Shown here one piece after another: positions 34,719 through 42,247 of a stretch of 64,000 nt of DNA (positions within the stretch are counted from its first letter, which is position 1; each line of letters begins with the position of its first letter). The stretch is from Oceanotoga teriensis (GTDB lineage Bacteria > Thermotogota > Thermotogae > Petrotogales > Petrotogaceae). The stretch is taken from NCBI RefSeq assembly GCF_003148465.1, contig NZ_QGGI01000015.1, positions 1-64,000 on the forward strand, given 5' to 3'. The translations under genes and the position numbers were made by a program. The notes beneath the pieces were generated by a model. It worked only from the letters and a program-made list of their open reading frames with translations, was not told the DNA's origin and did no database searches.

Positions 34719-36671
34719 TCAACTCCTTATTTTATTTTTTATTATTTCAAGGAGTTCACCAGTTGAATAAGGTTTTTTAAAAAAATAACTTATATCTAAA
34801 GCATAGGCTCTTTTGACATTTTCATAACTTTTTTCATAATCTATTATTATATACATTATTTCTTTTAAAGAAGAGTATTTTATCATCTCTTCTCTTACAC
34901 GAAAACCATCTATTTTTGGAAGCATTATAGATGTTATTACAAGATCTGGAAAGTTTTCTTTTATTAATTTTAAAGAGGTTTCTCCATCTGAACAAGTAAA
35001 AACGAGATAACCAAGATTTTCAAGTAATTCTTTAAGAGTTTTTTTATGCATTTCATCCGTGTCTACTATTAAAATCTTTCCTTTAGTATCTACAAATTTT
35101 TTGAGCATGGCATCTGAATAAACCATATTCATTCCTGTATTTTTAGCTATTTTAAGCCTTATCATTGCAAGATTATATATTTCATCTACCATTTCATCAG
35201 ATATTAATCTATTATCTTTTATTTCATCGGTTTCAACTACTGCAACAGATACAGTTATATGTTCTATAAACCTTTCAGATAAAGATATTGTATTTCTTAT
35301 TTCATCTGCAATTTCATAAGCCTTTTCTTTGGATATTTCTTGATCTGATATATAATAGGCAAATAAAGCCCCTTTTAATTTAAAAATATGATCTTGTGGC
35401 CTTTTTAAATCTCTTAAAATATAAGAAATTATTTTTAAGGTTTCATCACCAGCATCATTACCATAATCAAAATTTATTTTTGATAAATTATCTGTATCTA
35501 TGAATATAATATATCCTTTTTCATTATTTTTTTCCATTTTTGCTATTTCTGTATTTAAATAATTGAGAAAATATTTACCATTGTATAATTTTGTAAGAGG
35601 ATTGATTAAAGATCTTTTATGGATTTTATTTAATTCATCTTCAAGTTTTCTTTTTTCTTCTTTTAAATCTTCGATTTCTTTTTCATTTTTATATATGTAT
35701 GAATTAAATATTTCTGGAATTTCCATTTCAACAAGTCTCTCTTTTACTATGTCTTCAGCTATTATTAAATGTCTTACACCATAATTATGATAAATTATTT
35801 CTAAAAATAAATTTAATAATTTTTTTGAACTTGTTTTAGTTTTGATTATTTTATTATCTTTTATTTTTATTTCTGTGGATTTAAAAATATTTAAAAAACT
35901 CAATCCATAAGATTTTATATATAATTCTATTATTTCATTTATAGTGTTTAAAAATATATCATTTTTATTGTCTATATTCTTATGAAAATTTAATTTTCCA
36001 CATTTAAGATCTTTTAAAATTTCTAAATATAGATTTATATTTTCTTTTATAATTCCTCCATATGTCGGTAAAATCATTTGGATTTGCAAGTCTTTTAGTT
36101 TAAAATAAATATTTTCAAGTAAATCTTCTGAAGATATAAAATACTCGAGATATGATTTTATATATTTAATAGAATTTTTATTTGAATAAATTGAGAATTC
36201 TTTATTAAAACAAGAAAAAATATTTCCACTGAAAAGGAAATCATTATAAACACATATAAAATTTTCTGGATGAGGTGTATAAGGTATGGGCAAAAATTTC
36301 AATTGTTCTCCATTTTTCAAATTTAAATTATTTTTATTTTGATTTATAAAATAAAATTCGGATTTTAAATTGAATAATTTTATTGATTCACCAGTACGCC
36401 AATGTGTTATTATTTTACCTTTAAAACCATTATCTTCAAATTTGTTAATTGCAGAACAATTTGAAGTATCTCTCAATACTATATAATCTAAATCTTTGAT
36501 TTCAGATATTTCTGAGATTGATTTTTTTATAGAATCAAATTCTTTAATAGATCCACAACCAAAAAGTATTTTTTCTTCATCAAAATTTAGAAGATAAATA
36601 TTGTTTTGAAGATGATTTATTAATTTATCATTTCCAATTCTAAATATATGATCATTTATTTTATATATCAT
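34719..36671 (-). CDS. Pseudoenzyme: metallo-beta-lactamase (ODP)-like + GGDEF + receiver, all catalytic sites lost; probable c-di-GMP receptor
   Basis: This cytoplasmic protein has 650 residues. Residues 1-220 resemble the ODP/flavodiiron beta-lactamase fold (PHPENF at 133-138, FLFSGNIF, LPTYGG), but the HxExDH site reads RDTSNC (67-72), the bridging Asp is Asn150 and the last His is Tyr. A coiled linker leads to a GGDEF domain (about 355-520) whose active site is KGALF (433-437). The inhibitory-site motif RPQD (424-427) is kept at the exact five-residue distance. The receiver (about 528-650) has Ser581 in place of the phosphorylated Asp. It therefore probably binds c-di-GMP without making it and controls the co-transcribed glycosyltransferase, as PelD does for Pel. 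The c-di-GMP role is inference. Confidence 0.75.
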   Translation of the reverse strand: MIYKINDHIFRIGNDKLINHLQNNIYLLNFDEEKILFGCGSIKEFDSIKKSISEISEIKDLDYIVLRDTSNCSAINKFEDNGFKGKIITHWRTGESIKLFNLKSEFYFINQNKNNLNLKNGEQLKFLPIPYTPHPENFICVYNDFLFSGNIFSCFNKEFSIYSNKNSIKYIKSYLEYFISSEDLLENIYFKLKDLQIQMILPTYGGIIKENINLYLEILKDLKCGKLNFHKNIDNKNDIFLNTINEIIELYIKSYGLSFLNIFKSTEIKIKDNKIIKTKTSSKKLLNLFLEIIYHNYGVRHLIIAEDIVKERLVEMEIPEIFNSYIYKNEKEIEDLKEEKRKLEDELNKIHKRSLINPLTKLYNGKYFLNYLNTEIAKMEKNNEKGYIIFIDTDNLSKINFDYGNDAGDETLKIISYILRDLKRPQDHIFKLKGALFAYYISDQEISKEKAYEIADEIRNTISLSERFIEHITVSVAVVETDEIKDNRLISDEMVDEIYNLAMIRLKIAKNTGMNMVYSDAMLKKFVDTKGKILIVDTDEMHKKTLKELLENLGYLVFTCSDGETSLKLIKENFPDLVITSIMLPKIDGFRVREEMIKYSSLKEIMYIIIDYEKSYENVKRAYALDISYFFKKPYSTGELLEIIKNKIRS

Positions 36672-36711
36672 AGTAACTCCTCAATAATTTTAATTTATTA
36701 AATTATATCAA

Positions 36712-36735
36712 AATAGGGGCGATAGAGCCCCTATT
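36712..36735 (-). terminator. Terminator of the lipoprotein pair
   Basis: AATAGGGGC pairs with GCCCCTATT (loop 6 nt), followed by TTTT on the minus strand. It starts 11 nt after the downstream lipoprotein reading frame ends and separates this unit from the pseudoenzyme-GT2 unit. Confidence 0.8.
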
Positions 36736-36746
36736 ATATAAAATGA

Positions 36747-38137
36747 TTATTTCAACATTAATGTATAATATAATATTCCGGAATTTCCTGCCGCTAAGAG
36801 CATTAAAATTTTATTTTTATTATTTTGAAATGATTTAGTTTCTATGAAATTAGGAGATGCATCATATAGATTTTCTACATCTTTATAAACAGGATCTTCT
36901 TCATTCAATATTTCTGTTCCAATTAAATTTAGACTATTATTATCTAAAATTATTTCATGAATACTAAAGCCGGAAGATATTTTTTTATCTATATCTTCAT
37001 AAAAGAATGTATTAAAAGCAATTTTTTTATCATTAATTAATGAATATGAAACGCCATTAGAAGTTATTTTATTTCCATTCAATTCATCAAAAGTCATTTT
37101 TTTATTGCTCATATAGGAATAGTATCCAAACCCATTTTCTGACATTGAATATAAGAAATTAAAATTATCTGGCCAATAATTGCCAAAGAATTGTACAGTT
37201 GCTTTAGCTTCTGTATAGTTACCATTTTTATTTCCAAATCTTCCTATATCTTGAATTTTTTCTATTCTTGTTTCTCCATTGTTTAATCTAAATAATGTTC
37301 CATTGTCTCCAGATATTCCATAAATATAATTATCATATTTTGCAAGGTCTTTTATATCATCATATGAAATTATATAATTTACTTTGTTTAGCTGATTGTT
37401 ATATGCTGCTAAACCACCATATCTTGCAAGGGTGACATAATAAAATTGTTCATAAGATATACCTGTTACTGTATTAGGTGCAAGCAATAAATCATCCGCA
37501 TCTTTCATATTCCATGAGCCCGAATTTATATCTTTTGCATCTGATATATCATTTTTTACAAGTCTTAAATTATTTTCTATTTGATTTTTTATAGTAGTTT
37601 TATTCAAGCTAGTTTTATTAAAATAATCAAATTTACTTATAAAAGGTACTGAAACATTATCATCATTTAAAATATTTCCACCAAATACAATTTCATTTAA
37701 TTTTTTATTATAATAAAGTGTATTTATATCAGCATTATTAAATTTTATTTCTGTAAATATTTTTGGATTATTATCATTTGAAAAATCTATTATTTGAATG
37801 GCACCTTTTGCATCTTCTCCAGCAAGATTATAAGCTATAAACACTATATCATATCATTTTTGTTCATAATTATATCATTTGCTTGTACATTTACACCATC
37901 AATTTCAACAGGTTTTATATTTCCTCTATAATTAAGATTTATACCTGCATGAGTATTACTTTTTGTTGTTTGTAGGGTTATCGTAGAATCTTGCGTTTCA
38001 ATTTCTTGTTCTTCTAAGTTTATATCGATTTTATCAAATTTTGCATCATATCTTTTATAGTCTTGTTTTTTTGGTACACAAGATACAAATAATATGGATA
38101 TTATTGTGAGCATCGATATCAATAATATTTTTTTCAT
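36747..38137 (-). pseudogene. LVIVD/propeller-like lipoprotein, frameshifted by a 5-bp duplication
   Basis: The first frame (from an ATG at 38137) encodes a lipoprotein signal ending LFVSC. It runs to GVNVQANDIIMNKND and stops at once. The second frame continues as VFIAYNLAGEDAKGAIQIIDFS to the end at 36747. The intact upstream paralogue reads straight through the same place (VQANDITSYDNYSVIAYNTAGDDVKG). The break is a tandem pentamer, ATATC ATATC on the plus strand at 37846-37855; removing one copy restores a 460-residue-class protein. It may be a recent pseudogene, a phase-variable gene or a sequencing error. Unlike the paralogue, it lacks the last roughly 185 residues. Confidence 0.8.
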
Positions 38138-38161
38138 TTTTTTCACCAACCAATTTAAAAA

Positions 38162-40000
38162 TTAATTTTTATAAATATTTATTATTTCATCTAAAGGTTT
38201 TTCTTGATAATCGAATCTTAAAATGAAACTAACATTTTTATTTAAAATATTTTTGTATTTTAGATGAAATATTAATTGACCTTTTCCATCATTACCATCT
38301 TTATCATAATAAATGTCAAAATTATCAGAGTTTAAACCACTTACAGATGTATATGTCATATTGTTTTTAGAAATAAAACCATCTTCGATTATATATATTC
38401 CAAGATATTTATTCTCGCCATTAAAAGATTTTGAAAATGTTGATCCCATTTTTAAATGAATTCCTTTTTCGTTTCTTGAAATATTAGGTGATACTATTGA
38501 TTTTTCGTATTCTTTAGTATCTATTTCTTCTATTTTAGTAGGAGTATTTTCAAAATGTTTGAAAATTCCAAGCTCACTTGAAAAAAGACTATTTTCTTCT
38601 AAATATATAAAATTTAGTCCAACATTGCTTATATTTTCTTTGAATTCAATTTTTTTTGAAATTTTTTCAAAGTTATTGAAATTTGTATAATAATCTTTTG
38701 ATTTTTCTAAGTTTGTGTATGTAACTTCATAATTATATTTTATGGAATAAAAAAGTACTCCAGCATTTCCAGCAGCTGCAAAAGCATATTTATCAGTGTA
38801 TTCTAAAAGTCCATCTTTTTTATTATAATTTCTAACATATACAAAATTAGGTGATGCATTTTTTATTTCAGAACCATATTTATCAGAAGTAAAAATTTCA
38901 GATCCTACATTTTCAACTTTAAATTTTATTTCGCCATTTTCAACTATTAATTTAGGATAATAAATTTTAAATCCTGATTCTGTACCATTTGTATAAGATG
39001 CTAATATCAATCCTGGATCATAAGAAATGCTATTTACAGTATAATTATTTTCTTCAAATTTTGAATTTGTTTCATCAATTGGATTTAAAGTTTGAACTTC
39101 AAATCCATTATTTCCAAGTGAATAGGCAAAAGTTCCATTTTCTATTATTTCTAGAGTTGCTTTTCCATCTGTATCAAAAACTTTTGAATTTATTTCAGAT
39201 GATGAACTTAAATCTGAATTTATTTGATATATAACTCCTTTTTCACCTGATAATGCGTATATTTTTTGGTTTGAGATTTTCATATCTTTTATATCTTGAA
39301 AATCTTTGCTGTCTTTTAAATAATTTAAATTTGAGTCTAATTTTATTAAACCACCTTTTTTAGCTATAGACACAAAAATATTGGAATTTAATTCTACAAT
39401 AGAAGTTACAACATTATATTCATCGAATATTATTTCAGATTCAATATTATTTATATGATTTACATATCTTATACTATTTACTATATTTTCAGCATTTATA
39501 TCACTTAAATCAATTTTACCAACTATTGGTTCAGTATTTCCATTTTGCATTTTTGTTATCCCACCGAATATTATTTCATCAGTATTTTTATTATATTCAA
39601 TTGCATTGATTTCATGAGATGAGAAAGTAATTCTGTAATCAACAACAGGTTTGTTTGGGTTTGATACATCTATTATTTGAATAGCTCCTTTTACATCATC
39701 TCCGGCAGTATTATAAGCTATTACTGAATAGTTATCATAAGATGTTATATCATTTGCCTGTACTTTTACATCTTCTACCATCATTGAATTTATTTTTGCT
39801 TTATAATATATTTGATAATTGTCATCATTATCTCTTGATTTCGATTCTTCAATATAAGTTACAGCATTTTTTGGATTTTTTATTATATTTATACTATCAT
39901 ATTGTGTTATATCTTCATTAAATTCTTTTTTCTGTGGAAGACATGATACTAAAAGAATAGATGTTATCAAAATAGTCATTATTAAATAAATTTTTTTCAT
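38162..40000 (-). CDS. LVIVD/beta-propeller-like lipoprotein of the polysaccharide locus
   Basis: This exported lipoprotein has 612 residues, with signal MKKIYLIMTILITSILLVSC (Cys20). Residues about 80-420 form repeats with the pattern GAIQIIDVSNPNKPVV, close to the LVIVD repeat, and end YAFAAAGNAGVLFYS, so a beta-propeller is likely. A further region of about 185 residues (about 425-612) is unique to this copy. The tandem downstream gene is a shorter paralogue. The pair lies between the glycosyltransferase unit and the TPR-barrel gene. A surface or periplasmic role in polysaccharide retention or export is inferred from place only. Confidence 0.65.
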   Translation of the reverse strand: MKKIYLIMTILITSILLVSCLPQKKEFNEDITQYDSINIIKNPKNAVTYIEESKSRDNDDNYQIYYKAKINSMMVEDVKVQANDITSYDNYSVIAYNTAGDDVKGAIQIIDVSNPNKPVVDYRITFSSHEINAIEYNKNTDEIIFGGITKMQNGNTEPIVGKIDLSDINAENIVNSIRYVNHINNIESEIIFDEYNVVTSIVELNSNIFVSIAKKGGLIKLDSNLNYLKDSKDFQDIKDMKISNQKIYALSGEKGVIYQINSDLSSSSEINSKVFDTDGKATLEIIENGTFAYSLGNNGFEVQTLNPIDETNSKFEENNYTVNSISYDPGLILASYTNGTESGFKIYYPKLIVENGEIKFKVENVGSEIFTSDKYGSEIKNASPNFVYVRNYNKKDGLLEYTDKYAFAAAGNAGVLFYSIKYNYEVTYTNLEKSKDYYTNFNNFEKISKKIEFKENISNVGLNFIYLEENSLFSSELGIFKHFENTPTKIEEIDTKEYEKSIVSPNISRNEKGIHLKMGSTFSKSFNGENKYLGIYIIEDGFISKNNMTYTSVSGLNSDNFDIYYDKDGNDGKGQLIFHLKYKNILNKNVSFILRFDYQEKPLDEIINIYKN

Positions 40001-40021
40001 ATAAACCCCTCCCTAATTAAT

Positions 40022-40054
40022 AGTCTTTATTAAATTATACTTAATATATGTATA
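40022..40054 (-). promoter_or_regulatory. Putative promoter of the lipoprotein pair
   Basis: On the minus strand a TAGACT-like -35 and a TATAAT -10 are separated by 17 nt, upstream of the lipoprotein ATG at 40000, which has a GGAGGGG site. Confidence 0.4.
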
Positions 40055-40096
40055 CAAGTCTATTTGAAAGTAACATATTTAAATAATTTAAGTAAA

Positions 40097-40154
40097 ATAT
40101 AAGTAACGATAAAATTACTATTTTTTGTTATGGAAACTTAATCGTTACTTATAT
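40097..40154. repeat. 14-bp inverted repeat in the divergent promoter region
   Basis: ATATAAGTAACGAT (40097-40110) is the perfect reverse complement of 40141-40154, with 30 nt between. A further AAGTAAC half-site is at 40068-40074, 33 bp (about three helical turns) before the one at 40101. The right arm lies over the -35 region of the plus-strand promoter. A cooperative regulator site is likely. Confidence 0.65.
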
Positions 40155-40168
40155 GAAAAACAAAAAAT

Positions 40169-40177
40169 TGATATAAT
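40169..40177 (+). promoter_or_regulatory. Extended -10 promoter of the TPR-barrel gene
   Basis: TGATATAAT gives an extended -10 (TGnTATAAT) about 40 nt before the ATG at 40218. An AGGAGGG ribosome site follows. The right arm of the inverted repeat overlaps its -35 area. Confidence 0.5.
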
Positions 40178-40217
40178 ATATTGAAATCTTAAATTGAGAA
40201 GATAAGAGGAGGGAAAT

Positions 40218-41243
40218 ATGAAAAAAAATTTTTTGATTTTATTAATTTTTATTTTTAGTTTTATAAATGTTTTTTCTATAAATTATGATGAATTGACTCA
40301 AGAAGCAAGAGCTTTAGCTTGGAGTGGAGAATATAAAAAAGCTATAAATATATATGAGAATTTAATAAGAGAATATCAAAATAAAGAAGTTTATCTTGAT
40401 TATTCAAATGCACTTGCTTGGAGTGGAGATATAAAAAAAGCTATAAATCTTTTAAACTCTTTTGAGGGTGAAGATTCTGATATTGAAATGAGAAAAGCAA
40501 GATTTTTTTATTGGAATTTAAATTTTTCTGAAGCTTATAATATATTTTCAAAATATAAAAAAGATGAACTTGAAGAAAGTGATTTAGCTTTCATTAATTG
40601 GTATGAAGAATATAAACATTTTTTTATAAAAACTTCATATATCACTGATTTTTTGAAAGAGAATAGGGAGAATCAGTTTAATATATATATGGCTTATAAT
40701 TATTATGATGTTTTTTCTGTAGCATTAAAATTTGATAATTTCTTTTTTGATGATGAATACAGAGTTGGGAAATCTTTAATAGAATTTTATTATGATGATT
40801 TTTTTTCTTTATTGGGTATAAGTCATAATCAATATTATATAGCTGAATTTGGTTATGTTTTTAAACCATTTACTCTAGGGTTTAAATCTACAAAATACCT
40901 TGAGAATTATGATGAATTTATAAAAAGTACTTCTGTTAATGGAGGGTATTTTGTTTTTAATTTTGTGTTGGAAAATATAGAGTTTTTACTAAGAGCTAAT
41001 TTAGATTTTATTTATAAGGATTATTTTTATAAGGATCCTGAAAATGATTTAGTTTTTTCTTATTTGATTGGTAGTACTTATAAAAACTTTGGATTTAAAC
41101 ATTATTTTGATTTAAAAGAGTTGAATAAAAGTTTTATAGAATACAAGGATAATATTTGTGATTTTAATTATTCAATTAGTTTTTATTATGATTTTTTTAA
41201 GAAAAATTTTGGAGCGGGTATTTCTTTAGGATACTCTTTTTAA
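40218..41243 (+). CDS. TPR plus outer-membrane beta-barrel protein (PgaA/YaiO type)
   Basis: This protein has 341 residues. A signal peptide (MKKNFLILLIFIFSFINVFS) is followed by TPR-like repeats (about 25-130), in which LAWSGEYKKAINIYENLI and LAWSGDIKKAINLL are successive units. A beta-barrel part of roughly 200 residues ends GISLGYSF with a C-terminal Phe. This is a compact version of PgaA/YaiO-type proteins, in which periplasmic TPRs lead an exopolysaccharide to an outer-membrane pore. It is divergent from the lipoproteins and shares a TTAA stop overlap with the convergent glycosidase-like gene. Confidence 0.7.
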   Translation: MKKNFLILLIFIFSFINVFSINYDELTQEARALAWSGEYKKAINIYENLIREYQNKEVYLDYSNALAWSGDIKKAINLLNSFEGEDSDIEMRKARFFYWNLNFSEAYNIFSKYKKDELEESDLAFINWYEEYKHFFIKTSYITDFLKENRENQFNIYMAYNYYDVFSVALKFDNFFFDDEYRVGKSLIEFYYDDFFSLLGISHNQYYIAEFGYVFKPFTLGFKSTKYLENYDEFIKSTSVNGGYFVFNFVLENIEFLLRANLDFIYKDYFYKDPENDLVFSYLIGSTYKNFGFKHYFDLKELNKSFIEYKDNICDFNYSISFYYDFFKKNFGAGISLGYSF

Positions 41244-42247
41244 TCATAGTATATAAAATACTCCCAAATCCAGAAGCTATTTTCTACAGCTTCTGGATTT
41301 ATTTTTAAAAAATAAATTTCTTCATTTTGAAGTATTTTTTCATATAATGAATCATTTCTTTGTATATAAAAATCTTCTATTACAATCAATTTTTCAATCT
41401 TATAATGTTTTTGTTCATCAATATATATTTGTTTTGTTTTTGAATATAATGAATCTATGTTATTTATAGTTTTTATAAAATATAAATTTTGATTTCTATG
41501 TAATATTATTCCACTTTCAAGTGAATAAGAAATTTTATAATTTTTTGAATTAAAGTATTTTAAAAGGTTTTCAAGTCTATTTTCATTAAAATTCAATTTT
41601 AATTTATTCTCATGTAAATAATATCCAAAATCTTTTATATAAATCATAGGAACTAAAGTAGCATATTTCGATAATTCAGATTCGTCATAACCTCTGAGTG
41701 AATTTTCTTTTTCGTCCTCTATTATTGATGAGAAGAGAAAAAGTTTTTTTTCGCCTACGATTTTTTTTAGATTTTTTACGATTTCAATCATTTTTTTATT
41801 ATTTTGAAAATTTGAATTTAGATTTATCCATTCAAGATCTATTGCAATTCCATCATATTCTATGTTTGAATTTTCTAAAAATTTTAAGTTTTCTTTTGCG
41901 ATTGTCTCATAATTTTGATATATATATTCAAATTCTTCAGAACCATAACTATCTAAAAACCAAATATATTTTTTTGTTTTTAAATTGTCTAAAAGTGTTT
42001 TTAAATTTTCTTTTGAGGTTTTATAAAAGAATAAACTTCCTTTTTTATAAGCGGTTTCTTTTCCTAGGTGTATTATAGTTTCATCATAATTTTTGTTTAT
42101 ATGTTCTGCCATGTTTTTAAAGTATTGTGTATTTTCATCACGAAAAGTTTTTAGCATTATTGAATCATTTGCTATTATAATCCCTTTTGAGTATATTATT
42201 GTTTGTATTAATGATAAAAGTATTATTAAATATATACTTTTTTTCAT
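41240..42247 (-). CDS. Secreted TIM-barrel glycoside hydrolase-like protein
   Basis: This exported protein has 335 residues, with signal peptide MKKSIYLIILLSLIQTIIYS. The central segment IEYDGIAIDLEWI (Asp132, Asp137, Glu139) has the DxxxxDxE arrangement seen at the end of strand 4 in GH18-like and related (beta/alpha)8 hydrolases. LVPMIYIKDFG and a late barrel strand follow. A PgaB- or PslG-like role of trimming the polymer in the periplasm is inferred from context. Its start overlaps the aldehyde dehydrogenase stop (ATGA) and has only a weak RBS, so it is translated by coupling. Confidence 0.6.
   Translation of the reverse strand: MKKSIYLIILLSLIQTIIYSKGIIIANDSIMLKTFRDENTQYFKNMAEHINKNYDETIIHLGKETAYKKGSLFFYKTSKENLKTLLDNLKTKKYIWFLDSYGSEEFEYIYQNYETIAKENLKFLENSNIEYDGIAIDLEWINLNSNFQNNKKMIEIVKNLKKIVGEKKLFLFSSIIEDEKENSLRGYDESELSKYATLVPMIYIKDFGYYLHENKLKLNFNENRLENLLKYFNSKNYKISYSLESGIILHRNQNLYFIKTINNIDSLYSKTKQIYIDEQKHYKIEKLIVIEDFYIQRNDSLYEKILQNEEIYFLKINPEAVENSFWIWEYFIYYD
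41266..41300 (+). terminator. Terminator embedded in a convergent coding sequence
   Basis: A perfect 13-bp stem (41266-41278 with 41288-41300) has a 9-nt loop and is followed on the plus strand by ATTTTT. It lies 23 nt after the TPR-barrel stop codon but entirely inside the last 20 codons of the convergent glycosidase-like gene. Confidence 0.75.

Noticed and set aside
36747-37844. A separate 365-residue protein starting with GTG at 37844
   Set aside because: It lacks a signal peptide and RBS, and its N-terminus aligns to the middle of the neighbouring paralogue; it is the second half of a frameshifted gene.
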